From contig MQVO02000007.1 in assembly GCA_001986395.2 (NCBI GenBank), positions 1,054,001 through 1,118,000 on the forward strand: 64,000 nucleotides of DNA, written 5' to 3'. This document shows positions 44,701-56,406 of the stretch, in pieces. The notes below the pieces were generated by a model, which saw only the letters and a list, made by a program, of their open reading frames with translations, made no database searches and was not told where the DNA came from. How positions within the stretch are numbered: the stretch's first letter is position 1; every line of letters begins with the position of its first letter. Source of the DNA: Irpex lacteus (taxonomy: Eukaryota; Basidiomycota; Agaricomycetes; Polyporales; Irpicaceae). The position numbers were made by a program, and so were the translations under genes.

Positions 44701-46567
44701 TTTGTTCGGCTAAAAGTTGTAATGGCTATTGTTTTTTTATTGATGCCATCTATTTCCTATCTATTCCTTAGATCTTGCGAGAAGTTGGCAATGTGGGTTA
44801 TATGAAAGGCGTCGCTTTGGTGTACGGGTCGGACTCTACGTGGTTCCAATACCTCCAAGAGACCATACAGCGTCACTACGTAGGGCCGGACTGCTACTGG
44901 AAAGACCCTGCGCGTGACGAGATACCTGGGTGTCGACGTTTCTTTGGGAATGCTTGGTACATCCCCTTCCCTCCTACGGTGGTAAGTTACGTCAATAGGT
45001 CACCGTGAATTTACCGCCTTCAACCCATATTTTGCAGGTAATCAGATATGATGACGGACCGCTGGCAGTATTATCTGAGCTCGCTGATTTGGAGACGTAC
45101 GTCAGGCAGAACTCTAGTCACGACATCCAGAGGCGGAGGGAAGTCCGCATGGCGCTGAGGGCATTAGACGGACAAGTTGTTCATTGGCCACATGAGCACA
45201 TCGAGGTAAGAAGGGAAAATTCCTGTCCACTGGTACCGCTAAACGCCACGCCCGCTCACTGAATTACGAAATAGCTGATAGGAGCCAGAAGTCCCCTGTG
45301 CTGTTTCCTCCCCGGTCGTCGCTACGAAGCTCAGACCTCCTTAAAATACCGTTATGCCATCTTCCGTCTCAAACGCCATGGCCTCCTCGACTGGGAAGAC
45401 CTCAATCTGGGAAGCGGGTTCGACGTTGAACTCACGTACGCCAAAAAGGTCGTGGTCACTGGCTCCGTTATCGGTCTCACTGATGACTTCGACTTGACCA
45501 CGCCTCTTGCGCGCTTCCTCTCCCTGAATGAAGAACTCATTGTGCAGCCGCTGGTTCATCTCGAAGCTGCAATCCAACGGTACAGGAACCACTTACTCGA
45601 TGAAAGCGAGAAGAAGAGAGACGCTCTAAGTTATCGATTTCTTGCCACGGTGTACGACAATCCACGGGAGCCGTCAGGTTTAGCGGAGAGCTCGATCGAG
45701 TATGAAAAGGATCTGCGCGTACGCAGGCTCTTGCTGGCGAGCGAAGACATTTTTCGGATTACCTATGAACGGCTGCGTGTTGCTAGTCGATCGGAGTTAA
45801 CGGCGTGGTGGTATATCTTCTGGGTACGTCGAGGTTTCATTAATACCTGCTGGTGTGGCTCTCACCTCGTGATGCAGGACGACTTGTGGAGACGCAACCA
45901 CGATACTATCAGCGGTCTCGAAAAGTATGCGACAGACTTCGATCCCCACTATCCCACCTCTATTGCGTACTCGCCTCTGCCTCGAGCTGCACTAGAATCC
46001 TTCCTTGCGCAGCGGGGCTTGTACCACTCCAAGAAGAAATGGGGTGACTTCTTCCACTCAGGATTCCTGAACAAGATGTACATGCGCATGTACGATATCC
46101 TGTATCATGGTACACGTCGTGTAAGCTTAATCCCTCAATACCCATGTCTTCCCAGCTGTCTGGACTAACGGTGCTTTCTGCAATTTGGAATTCAGGGTGA
46201 CATCATTCATTTCGGCGAAGGCAACTCCGCCGAGTACGACATGGAAGAAATTGATGTCCAGACTCAGATGCATCCTTCGACTCTCGGAACAGGAGGAGGC
46301 ACCGATCATGACGACTCATCAATCCGCGCACGGCCTCTGTACCGCTGGGAGGGTATCCTCGAAGACCCACTAGTCAAGCACGAACACCATACACCCAACT
46401 TCTTCGCGAAGCTTGGTGTGTGGTTTGGTGTGACCCCCAGATGGAGAAGAGGCATTCCTTCCATGGGTTTAGCCCTCGACGTTGAGCTGGACAATGGCCG
46501 ATATGTTGTGCTTCACAACGACGAGGACTCGGACAATGACAGTGACGCGACACCGTTGAAGCCGTGA
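41777..46567 (+). CDS. Large multi-pass membrane protein of unknown function
   Basis: I do not recognise the family. MPLSDLVDFYESRTGTD starts a roughly 290-residue Ser/Pro/Thr-rich, probably disordered N-terminus. A membrane region of about eight or nine helices follows: TTFYSLHGLIDILQIFALIL, VASVMLVVFMIFAGILLYLF, LVIISFLLTAIYLPLSTMAV, VVLIVALIAFLGLGIWY, IYIFAKLTALLIVAVI, IVLLVATTCFFLGQCFMAPF, YVLTAGIALLVALNI, YVVYIITYGLGFYFAII and VWPAVSISVG. Then a soluble C-terminal part of about 650 residues contains DCYWKDPARDEIPGCRRFFG, RYAIFRLKRHGLLDWEDLNL, FLSLNEELIVQPLVHLEAAI, EDIFRITYERLRVASRSE, LTAWWYIFWDDLWRRNHDTI and a DVELDNGRYVVLHNDEDS end. About fifteen introns. The long conserved-looking tail suggests a transporter-like or scaffold role. 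Confidence 0.75.
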
Positions 46568-46813
46568 TCGTATTACATTACTGATGATAAATAGTATCTC
46601 GGACGTGGTATGTACTCCCTCATGATCTATCGGAACTCTGGAACGCTATGTATACTCTCGAACCCCTCCACCTGACACACTATTCTTCGATACCCAAGTT
46701 TTGTAACTCTATCCTATCTATCCCATATCTGGTGTATATTGATGATCAACAAAGTGTCTGATACTGCAAGTCATCGCTGGGTGCTTACCTGACGCGAAGG
46801 GAGATGAAGATAA

Positions 46814-47443
46814 CTATGAAGACTCTGGCGCAGGTGTCAAGAGCTTCTTGGCCAGGTCCTGCACAGCCTTGGTCACTTGAGGCTCAAACTCGTTGAGGAA
46901 CTCGGGGAACTCTGTCGAGTTTGTGGAGACACGATCCGGTCCGGCAATGTAAGTTCTGGGAACCCTAACAGCGACGGGGTCGAGGACTTCCAGCTTGAGG
47001 GATGTAAGGACAAGCTTGAGTTGTTCAGAGACTCTCAATCCCCCACCACTTCCGTAGGTGAGGAGAATGACAGGCTTATCGGCCCATTCATGGTATAGGT
47101 GATCGAGAGAGTTCTTGAGCTCTCCAGGGTAGCCGCCGTTGTATTCGGGTGAGACTACGGCGAACGCGGAGCAAGACTTGACGAACTTGCTCCATTCCCG
47201 GAGACCTGGTGTGCCGTAGTCGTCTGAGTTGGTGATCATGGCGGGGATGCGGTGACCTTCAACGATTGGTCCAAAGGGATGAGGGGCAGTCGTAGGGTCG
47301 ACCGTCACAACATCGACGGGTACACTGGACGCGGTGAGTTGCTTTTGGAGGTGGCCGGAGACCCAGGCGGCAATACCTGCGCCATTGCTGCCGTTCCTAG
47401 AGCTGCCAACGATGACACCGATGCGACGAGTGGCTGCCTGCAT
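46814..47443 (-). CDS. NADPH-dependent FMN reductase (quinone reductase-like)
   Basis: A single exon of 209 residues. The flavodoxin-like fold opens with MQAATRRIGVIVGSSRNGSN, where GSSRxGSN binds FMN phosphate. AFAVVSPEYNGGYPGELKNS and LDHLYHEWADKPVILLTYGS are the other conserved parts of the NADPH-dependent FMN reductase family (PF03358). The enzyme reduces quinones, azo compounds or chromate with a flavin and is soluble; the natural substrate is unknown. The C-terminus, VTKAVQDLAKKLLTPAPESS, is typical. It is divergent from RRP36. Confidence 0.92.
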   Translation of the reverse strand: MQAATRRIGVIVGSSRNGSNGAGIAAWVSGHLQKQLTASSVPVDVVTVDPTTAPHPFGPIVEGHRIPAMITNSDDYGTPGLREWSKFVKSCSAFAVVSPEYNGGYPGELKNSLDHLYHEWADKPVILLTYGSGGGLRVSEQLKLVLTSLKLEVLDPVAVRVPRTYIAGPDRVSTNSTEFPEFLNEFEPQVTKAVQDLAKKLLTPAPESS

Positions 47444-47802
47444 GTCTACTGTCTCGCAGAAGTGTTCTGGGTGGTGGTGGTCGGGTGTAGGATTGTGAAA
47501 GAAAATTTGCTCAACGCACCCTGGTGGTTTATATCATGGCTGGGTTGGTAAACAGATGAGGCGGGACAGAGCTCGCTGCTGACGACGACGACGACGGTCA
47601 ACGTGAGACAGATGAGTAAAGTGAGCAATCGGAGCATGGCGACGTGCGGCTGCTGACAGCGCCCGTCGCTATCGATCCAACTTGCCCCTTTATCTATGCT
47701 CGGCACGTACGCGCTAATCCTTACTAAGCATACTATTCCCAGGTTATCAGGCGTCTAACTGTCATTACACAATCTTTAACCACAAACCTCACATATCGCA
47801 CG
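47444..47802. promoter_or_regulatory. Divergent promoter region, FMN reductase and RRP36
   Basis: About 360 bases between divergent start codons. It contains a plus-strand run of GAC repeats near 47580-47594. TATATCATGG near 47530 (minus-strand TATA sense, CCATGATATA) lies about 80 bases upstream of the reductase start. Confidence 0.45.
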
Positions 47803-49257
47803 ATGCCTCGTCGTCCTCGTCCTCAGTCCAGGAAGCCCCCAACGCATGATCAACCACGCAGCGCAAATAATGTGGTAGCCCCGAAATCAAAGCCCGTTTT
47901 AAGACCGACGGCTCGCAGAGAGGCGGAGGAATCAACTTCTGAGGAGGAGGAAGAATTTGAAGAAGGCGCATCAGGGTCGGGATCCGCTTCCGCTGAGGAG
48001 GAGTACGAAGACGAGCTCGATGCTGACGCCGACGCGCCAAGAATAGCGCAGTGGGAGGATGATGAAGAGCTGGACGCTGCTGAGCAATCAGAGAGTGACG
48101 CCGAGGACGATGAAGACAGTATACGTCCAGCTGATTTGGTAAGCGTTACGATACAAGATGTTACTCTACCTGCTGACCATAACGTAGACTCGTTTACAAC
48201 GCGGTACGTTGATTCATTGACACATAGTCGTGTATTACTCATGTTTTGCCGTAGATCTATCCTCATTACCTTTAGGCACACTCCGTAAAGCTCAACAAGC
48301 CCTCACCCAAACCAGACATTCTGACGAAGGGGGTTCAAGCGAGGAAGGGGAAGAGTCAGATGACGAGTCCGCACCTGAAGAGGAAGCATCCCGTCCAGAT
48401 GCCACAGGTAGCAGAGAGAGGCGTGAGATAGCCAAGAGACCGAATAAGCATGCGTAGGTCCATCGAACTCCTTATGCCTCTTGCTTTTTTTGACAATTTG
48501 CTAGACCAATGGAAATGACCTCAAAACGGCCTGTGCCGCGTAAAAAGGCTAACATAGAGGAGAGCAAACCTGTATGCACATGAACCGTCTGCCTTTATGA
48601 ATCGTCGCTCACTGGTTCTATCCAGGTGCCTCGAGACCCTCGCTTCCTCCATACCTCCGGCACCTTCGACCCCACCCATTTCCGCTCCCAATACGGCTTC
48701 CTATCAGAGATGCATCAAACCGAACTCGGCACATTGCGAGAAAACCTGAAGCGTGCACGCAAATTACTCACCACCTCGCCCAGGGATTTACGACAGGAGC
48801 GCGAAGCGGAGGTGCAGAGGCTTGAAAGGGCAGTTAAGAGAGCCGAGAGTACCGTAAATAAGGATAGGAAGGACAAGATTGAGGAGAGTGCCTTGAAGAA
48901 GGTCAGACACGAAGAGAAGGAGAAGAGGAAGTCGGGCAAGGGAGCGTGGTACATGAAAGAAGGTATGTTTCTCTTCCCCTCCATGACAAAATCGCCTTGG
49001 TCGCTCATATGTTCAATTTCATGTCAACAGCGGACAAGAAGGAGCTCTTCACCCGAGCCAAGTTCGAGGCACTCGCAGAAGCGGGCGGACGTGGAGCCGT
49101 TCGCAAAGCGATCGAGAAGAAGCAGAAGAAGGTGGACCAGAAGGAAAAGAAGAAGCGGCCGTTTGTTCCTGGCGAAGGTCGTGGACCGAATGGCAAACGT
49201 CCCAATGGCGGAGGGTCGCAGGGTGGACGGGCCCCCAAACGGCTGCGGACATCGTAA
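47803..49257 (+). CDS. RRP36: RRP36-like rRNA processing protein
   Basis: MPRRPRPQSRKPPTHDQPRS leads into a long acidic region with Glu/Asp/Ser tracts. The conserved RRP36 core then appears: LSSLPLGTLRKAQQAL, NKHAPMEMTSKRPVPRKK, VPRDPRFLHTSGTFDPTHFR, SQYGFLSEMHQTELGTLREN and LKRARKLLTTSPRDLRQERE. A Lys/Glu coiled coil and a basic end (FVPGEGRGPNGKRPNGGG) close it. RRP36 works in the nucleolus at early 18S pre-rRNA cleavage, the same pathway as ESF1. Introns lie near 48138-48262, 48455-48506, 48571-48625 and 48961-49031; the first junction is the least sure. Confidence 0.9.
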
Positions 49258-49618
49258 ACTCTGATTTTACTGTCTTCCGTTTGGTTTATCTTTATGGGTC
49301 TATATGTTCCGTCCAGTACGAGAGATTGCATATTCGGGCGTATATACTAATACTTCGTTCCATCACAAGTTAGCAGGTTGGGGTATCACCGACACCTCTC
49401 ACCACTTGCCGTCAGCGAGTGTTTCGGATTACTTAAGTGAATTTTATTCCATTCCATACTACGCGAAACCCCAAGTCTTATAATGTACAATGTGAGCCCA
49501 GTGCAGAGAATAGTAATAAACACATCCGACCGTCGGATAGTAAGCCTACCGACGTACCGATCATTGTATGCCTAGATAAATTGAGCAAAAAGTGACATCG
49601 AGAAGAGCTACTGCAGAC
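49258..49618. other. Convergent intergenic region
   Basis: About 360 bases between two convergent stop codons, expected to hold both 3' UTRs. No gene or repeat is supported. Confidence 0.45.
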
Positions 49619-51544
49619 CTAGAACGACACAAGCGGCCTCGCCTGATACCCGTCCAACATCAACGCAGCAGGAAGAGGCCCATCATCCGGGACAGTCAAC
49701 GGCACCTGCGACTTGAGTCTCCCAACAACAGCCCTCTTAATCGTCCCCTCCCACATCTGGAACCACTCGCCCTCGCGCAGCCCAACGACCTCCGCGACGC
49801 CCATCTGCGTGTTCACCAACGTCTTGTTGTTGAGCGACTCGCTCGCCGCCGCAGGGCTAAGCGTACCGGGGAACGGCGGTGGTGCGTCTGGGTCCAAATC
49901 TGCTGCGTTGACAGCATGGCTATTATGAACATTGCTGTTGAGACCGGCAGTACTGTTGTAGTCCACGAGTTTCCACGACTTCAACGCATACGCGCCCCCA
50001 CAGACTTCCCATTTCCCTCCGCCGCCTTGGTAGAACCGTTTGAAGAGCCAGATCCAGGGGTACATGAGGGTCACCCAGAGGAGGACGACGAGCCATTTGT
50101 TGGAGAGGGTGCGGGAGAGCCAGTTGTCGGCGCGCACGTAGACTTTGTCGCCTCGGCGTTGGAAGTTGACGGTGAGGTGGCCGTTGTAGTGGGTGGACTT
50201 TACGGCGGCGACGACGGCTGCTTCTAGAGCGGAGAAGTTCCAGCCGTAGATGACCTGGACGTCAACTGATGTTAATATTGGATCTTATAATGAGAAATAT
50301 GGTTCACTAACCTTGTGGTACACGAATTCCTTGAGCATCTTATCACTCGCGCAATACTCGTCCGCCCACTCGCGAACCGTCATCGTTGACTTCATCACGT
50401 CGTTCTGGTACATCTCCGGGTTAACCGGAGGCCCAACGACATTCGTCTCTACACCTCTCCCAGCCCGGGTACCCGCCGTCATGGTCGACGCAGGCGGCAT
50501 ACCAACAGGCGACGGTGGACCGATCCACGGCGGCAGCCCTCGCATCTCTCTCTCCCGCCGCCAGGTGCCCGCCCGCTTCTTCTCCTGTCTGGACGCCTTC
50601 CACCGCCTCCTCCTGGCGCTCTCGTGTTCTTGCCACAATAAAGCCTCCATGTCTCCGTCAATATGCGTAGGACCCGCATACGACATACGACTGGGCATCA
50701 ACACTCCGTCCACCTCGAGCTTCATCTTTCCTCTGTATGCTGGCTCCTCGTCCGGTATGCTCCATTGTGTTGGATCACGGAGGATGTACTGGGAGACGTC
50801 GATTTGGAAGTCAAAGTCGTGTACTGTCACGCTTTCGGTTTCTGTCTCCCAGCGGGCATGTCCACGGTCGTCAATACGACGTACGGAACGGGTTTGGTGT
50901 TCTTGGTGATTTCCTTGAACGTGTAGGAAGAGCTGGGGTGGTATATGAGATTGAGAGAGGATAAAGCGGTACAATGCTTCGCCTATTCGAGTAGCGTACG
51001 GTTAATACTTATATTTCAGTCGCTTGGGTAGAATTTGGACTACTCACCATCCTCATTCAAATGTGGATCGTGCGAAACGACCGAGCCATCCCCAGCCTCA
51101 AAGTAGTCTGCGACATATGGTGTAAAGTCCGGTGGAGGCGGGCCTTCCCCTCCAGGCGGCACGAAGATATTGCTGTCCTCGAACTCGACGCGCGAGCCAT
51201 CGTTCGAGGTGGGTTGTTCGCCCCTAGGACTCAAACTTGCGAACGCAGGAGGAGGTGAAGCAGAGGGACCTGCCCCGTTTGGATTCTCCTGTTCTTCCGG
51301 ATCGACCACTGAACCTGCCATTGGCACCTTTCTATCCCGTTCTGGATCGTCAATGAGCATGACTCCTATTTAGAGCGCAGTAAGACTCCTTAAGTATATT
51401 TGCTGGTGAGGGGGAAAGAGAGAAAGAGGTGTGCGGTACACACTGATCGCTAGTGAGTGTTGCGGAATAAGCTGAGGTGAGTAGCTGCGGCGCAGCGTCT
51501 GCGACATTGAGATTGATAGACAGACGTGGACGCACTGCCATCAT
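49619..51544 (-). CDS. Conserved fungal membrane protein of unknown function
   Basis: I do not know the family by name. MMAVRPRLSINLNVADAAPQ starts the protein, followed by a Pro/Ser-rich disordered part (PEEQENPNGAGPSASPPP). The conserved-looking core has SQSHIPPQLFLHVQGNHQEH, the charged TETESVTVHDFDFQIDVSQY and VREWADEYCASDKMLKEFVY, then the next exon begins IYGWNFSALEAAVVAAVKST. Near the C-terminus DNWLSRTLSNKWLVVLLWVT followed by LMYPWIWLFKRF is one membrane hairpin or single span. After it come a Thr/Asn/Ala-rich region and a short end (LMLDGYQARPLVSF). The layout suggests a cytosolic domain on a membrane anchor. Introns are near 50256-50310, 50980-51047 and 51361-51443. The next gene downstream runs the same way after a 1.5 kb gap. 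Confidence 0.78.
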
Positions 51545-53083
51545 CACTCTGCAACCCTTCCACGTACTACGCAGCGTCTGATTCTCTATTATCGCATCTA
51601 GTTTGCGCAGTCATACTCGTATCTTCTACCGCTCTCTCTGCTGCGAGTCGTTATGTTACCTCAGCTGTTCAGCTGCGTAGCTGACGGTCGAAATACACCC
51701 CTCGTCTTCAACACAAAGTTCTTGTTTCGAATGAGCTGCTGTAGATTGTGAATGAGCAGATTGGGCGGTGCCGTCCAACTCCGAGCCTATTCTCGCTAAT
51801 CAAGCGCCCATTGTGGCCCGACCACGTGGAAAGCTTCGTACCTGGGCGCTCAGTTTGACACGATCCCGTGATCCAATACACGATCGCGACCGAGGCTTTC
51901 CTCTCGAGGAAAGTTGTCGGGAGCTTTCCCAACGCTGACCTGGCTATGTATAGGCTAGCGGCACGGGTGCTGACAAGATAAGTACTGTATGTGCTGTCAG
52001 ATAGACTCGCGTCGTACTGATCACCTGGCCCTCTCAGGAACGCCTGTGCCATTCAAAACCTACGTACTGTGGCGATCGAGCTACCATCCGAGGGCGACCA
52101 AAAGCGTACTTTGCTTATGGAGGCAAAATTCAAATGCGTTTTTACAGTTCGGGACAAGTCGAAGCTCAGCGAGACAGCCCGACAGGTCGCCGCTCCCAAC
52201 TATAACACTCATCACGCGGCGGAGAAATAGGAGCTCGACAAGTCAATAAGACAACTGCAAGTATATACATAGTCCGTTGAAATAATTGAATGAATGAGCA
52301 GAATATGGCGGCAAGAATGTCCGTCCGCATCGACACTGGCAGAAATAGAAATAGGAGTGAATGCAATATTCAATGCAACAACGTCAAAGACTGTTTTTGA
52401 ATCAGCAAGGCGGGAAAGAATAAGAACTTCCGTACGAGCCAGAGAACGTGGCAGGTGTGGGGCGAGAGTAGATAGACTATATGACAAACTACGTATCTAA
52501 TACTTGTTGGGTGGGAAGGATGGGGATGAGGGCATCCGAGTCTAAAATTGTGGTGCATGTGTCAAGGGAAAGGGCAAGAGAAGCGGTAAGGAAGGTGGTG
52601 GTGTGTGCAGGTCAAAGCGAGGACGTAAACACCTCAGGTTCTGGCGGGTGGACACAGTAAGCGTTGCTCGGAGAGCTTAAAAGTGGTGTTGTAGTCACAT
52701 GGGATGGGGTGACATGCATGAGTGTGAGGAAAGAGATATGTATGTGATGGTGATGAGTGACGAGTGACAACAGAAAAAGAAGAGAGGGATAATGTGTGGT
52801 GGTGGGGTGGGGCAGGAGGACATGATAAGAAAGAAGCAATGTATAAGAGTGGGCGTGAGAGGGGTCGTCATCAGTGAGATACATAGTCACTAGCAAAAAG
52901 TCAGCAGCTAAGCAGCACAACGTCGTGAATGGAATGGCGATGTAAGGTGTAATGGATGTGGCAACAATGCATGCAAGGAGAAAATGAAAGAAGAAAAGAT
53001 TACGGTACTGTAGCAGGTTTGTCCGTCTTCCCATCCTCCTGGTCCTGAAGGGGAAAAGGAATCAAGCAATCAAAGAAGGAAGT
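51545..53083. other. Long intergenic region with G/T-rich tract
   Basis: About 1.5 kb without a supported gene, the longest gap in the window. The left part should include the promoter of the minus-strand gene starting at 51544. From about 52560 to 52830 the plus strand is purine- and GT-rich with repeated GGTGG and GTGATG strings. This end probably belongs to the 3' UTR of the mucin-like gene ending at 53084. Frames on the minus strand at 51708-52052 and 52612-53034 lack recognisable content. Confidence 0.45.
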
Positions 53084-55523
53084 CTATGTCCGTCTCGAAG
53101 GCTCCCGAGAGATATCGCCTCCTACACGTTGTCCATCCGGAAGATTGCGTACCTATGAAAGTTAAAAAAGCCACGACGTTCAGTATCTATGAAAATCTCC
53201 CAACATACCTAAGCATAGCGAAACTCACCTCGAGAGGCTTCGGCAACAAATCGACCAACTGGTCATCAGCCTCATCGTTCGAGTACACAGAACTCGCCGA
53301 GTCCCTATTCGCGAAATCCCTTACACCTCCCTCCTCCGACGATCCGCCCATCCTCCTCGGGCTCTTAGGGGGTATCGGAGGCGCCAGAGCCACAGCAGGT
53401 TCCAACGTGCTAGGCGTAGGCGGCATAGACTGCGTGGGAGCCATGCCGGCCGCAGCCAACAGCGGCTCAAAGCTACCCGCACTTTCCCTTGGGATATGTC
53501 CTCCCATCATCGCAGAACTCTGGCTGCCGTTGTGACTGTGTCCCAACGGTGGACTGCTCGTCCGTGCGGGAGCGTAGCCGTCCCGACGTGAAGACCCGCT
53601 GGGTGAGCGAGGTGGTGCAGCGGCGTACGCTGCGTAGGGGTCGAAGTCCGTCGGACGGCCAGACATCCCCGCGGCGGCCGCCATGACAGGCGGCTCGTCG
53701 GTGTATGGTGCCATCGTGGATGGCATGGTGCTCATCGAGTGGAACGCGGAGACGTTGGATCCCCGACGCTGCGACATTCCCCTGCCCTCGTCGTCTCCGT
53801 CGAGCGGCGTGCGATTGAAGCCGGCGGCCGCGAGAGTCGAAGCGACGGCAGTGTCATATTCGATTCGGCGCGTCCTTCTCCTGCGTTTGATGAAGAAGAA
53901 CAAGAATAGAACGATCGAAGCTGCGGCTAGGCCCACGATGAGGAAGACACCTGCTACTGCACCCTTATTTCGGAAGAATCTGCAGAATTGTATTTAGATA
54001 CCGCAAGGGTATGTGAACATGGTCGAAACTTACTGCGATGATGACCCGGAGCCCCCGCTGTTGTTGAGGGGCGTCGGATTGTTCGCAATAATGGTTACGA
54101 CGCTCGTGCCACCGTCACTGTTGGTGCTGGTCACCACTGTCGTCACAAACGCAGGCGTACTGGAAACTGTCTGTCCAGCACTGTTAGTGGTCAGTAAAAC
54201 GACCGTCGACTGTAGTGTCGTTCTGCGTATGAAAATAAGTACAAAAGTTCTTGAGAGACTAGCAGAATAAACTCACTGAGCTGATGTGGATGTCGGCAAG
54301 AACGTATTGGGATCTCCGGTACGAGAGGTCGAGCCATCAGAACTACCTCCTAGCGACGTATTTCCATCTGTGCTGATTGAAGTAGGAGCTGACGTAGGGT
54401 CGGATGTAGGGTCGGATGTCGGCTGAGAAGTTGGTGGAGAGGTGGGTTGAGAAGTCGGGGGAGAAGTCGGGGGAGAAGTCGGGGGCGATGTTGGCGGAGA
54501 AGTGGGTGGGGAAGTGGGTGGAGATGTAGGCGGGGACGTTGGTGGTGATGTTGGTGGGGAAGTAGGTGGGGAAGTAGGCGGGGAAGTAGGTGGCGATGTT
54601 GGTGGCGATGTAGGCGGGGATGTTGGAGGTGAGGTTGGTGGAGAGGTTGGTGGAGAAGTCGGCGGGGAAGTCGCGTCTGTCGTTCTCTGAGTCGTGCCTT
54701 GTGATGTACGAGCCGAGGGAGAGGTTCCCGGAGAAGTGGCAGCAGTCGTCCCATCGGACGCTGAACCTGATGCTGGGCTGGCAGACATGGAAGTAGGGCT
54801 AATGGGAGCGTCAGAAGTTGGAGACGGAGACGGAGAAGACTGAGCAGGAGAAGAAACTCTGCTAAACGCGACGCGCAAACGGCCGCATTCTGAGAAATAT
54901 AATTGAAATGAATGGACATTGTACTCACGCGGTGGGGGTAGCAGTTACGGAGTCTTGCGTAGGAGTCTGTGTAGGGCTCTGCTGCGGCGAGGACGGCTGG
55001 GGAGAATCCGAGGTCGGGGCAGTTGAGGCTTCACCAGAAGACATGGACGGGGGAGGGCTAGTCGTGACTTCTGTTGCCGTAGCGGAAGGACTGTCGCTGT
55101 CACTTGCGGCGGGGGAAGAGGCTGTAGCAGAGGGCGCTACAGAAGGTTCTGTAGTGGGAGTGGCCGTTGGAGGAGATTGAGAGTCTGACAGCGGTGAATT
55201 TGAAATGGACGGAGACGGTGAAGGATCGTTAGAGGGAGATGGGTCCGATAGCGAGGCAGCAGACGTTGTAGCGGGTGCTGAAGGTCCTGGAACGAAAAGA
55301 TGAGTGAGTAATAGTGAGTATAGAGAGCGTGGTGGTGGGTGGAGGGAAAGAAACGTCGGGGAAACGGGGATGGGCAAGTGGCTCCGTCTGTTGAATGGCA
55401 GGCATGTGCACAGCCAAGACAAGGAGCTAAAGTGAAGGGCATCGAGTACACACCTGCAGTCGGTGAGTCGGACGACGAGGCCTGTCGTTTGTGGTGTCTG
55501 TGGATGCTCTGTGAGTTTGACAT
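53084..55523 (-). CDS. Ser/Thr/Pro-rich (mucin-like) single-pass membrane protein A
   Basis: MSNSQSIHRHHKRQASSSDS starts the protein with no visible signal peptide. A long Ser/Thr/Pro region follows, including about twenty TSPP units (minus-strand codons at 54394-54672). The juxtamembrane part reads TSTNSDGGTSVVTIIANNPT. One transmembrane segment is FFRNKGAVAGVFLIVGLAAA extended by SIVLFLFFFI, with a stop-transfer KRRRRTRRIEYD. The cytosolic tail is Ser/Pro/Gly-rich and ends GGDISREPSRRT. The ectodomain would be heavily O-mannosylated; the layout recalls wall-stress sensors of the Mid2/Wsc type, without their cysteine motif. Five introns; the last exon (near 53084-53151) follows a GTGAGT donor after LPKPLE. 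It is a paralogue of the gene at 58825-61623. Confidence 0.75.
54394..54672 (-). repeat. 12-bp minisatellite encoding TSPP units
   Basis: About twenty-two 12-base copies, written on the plus strand as variants of GGAGAAGTNGGN, lie in frame inside the mucin-like gene A. They encode TSPPTSPPTSPP runs, with TSQP and TSDP variants at the C-terminal side. Copies vary at synonymous positions. The plus strand carries several GGGGG runs near 54455-54486 and many GG runs elsewhere. Confidence 0.85.
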
Positions 55524-56406
55524 GGTCTTAGTCAGTTGTGCATTGCAGGATGAAGAGAGCTGAGAGAGCTGGAGACGCACGGGGGAAGAGTTAAAGGCGA
55601 AGGAGACACTCCATTGGCACGCGTCTTGCCCGAGCCGTGAGTTTGAAGATGGCCGCGCGAAACAAACGAGCTCCAGCATATTATTTTTCTGTCCAGCCGC
55701 CGTCGGCAGAGCAATTCCAGGATCCAGGCACGGCCTTTATCATGCCAGACGTCATAAGCTCATCATATCTACTCCGCCATCTCATCCTCGACGCTGCACC
55801 GACGTTGCTTGTCGTCGTCTACCACGGCGAGCACACGAGCCAATGGATGGGTTAAGTAATTTAGGAGCGGAGACAAGGCCGATCGGGTGCAGGTAGGCGG
55901 TGCATACAAAAGGAAATAATGGGAGAATGAGAAGCCCTTGCCGTCCGTCTCGACGGTCTCGCCGCCTGGGCCGCCTCGTGCATGTCAAATGTACTTTACG
56001 AGTCCGGCAAGCTTTGTGCAGACGTAGTTTCCTTGTACCCACGGATCTCTTATGTGATGCGCTGGGTGCTTTTTATCGTAACCTAGTGTCTCAAACGCAC
56101 ATTAGAGTGCAATAAACAGACGACTACCGGGGACAGTGGGGACAACGTGCATGGCTAAGAGCATCTCCGGACCGAGATCTGGCTGAGCTTGCACTGGACG
56201 TGTCGGAGGCAAGTCCAAGGCTGTCGCAGGCTGCTGTCCGTGCGTCGATGTTTATCGCGACGCAGGCAAGACATGGCTGGCCATTCGAAGATCATAAAAT
56301 AATATACTGCACCCGGCCAGCTATCGACATTCTCTTTCTCAGAGCCACCTGCTAAAATACTACACAGTCTCTCGTCGACGTCGTAGTTGCTCTACTCTAA
56401 CCTCCA
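55524..56406. promoter_or_regulatory. Divergent promoter region, mucin-like gene A and isochorismatase-like gene
   Basis: About 880 bases between divergent start codons. ATAAAATAATATACTG near 56296-56308 is a possible TATA region about 100 bases before ATG 56407. Several short frames on both strands are not supported as genes. Confidence 0.45.

Noticed and set aside
54502..54690. A plus-strand Gly/Val repeat frame (GGEVGGDV)
   Set aside because: It is the complement of the TSPP minisatellite; no exons or start context support it.
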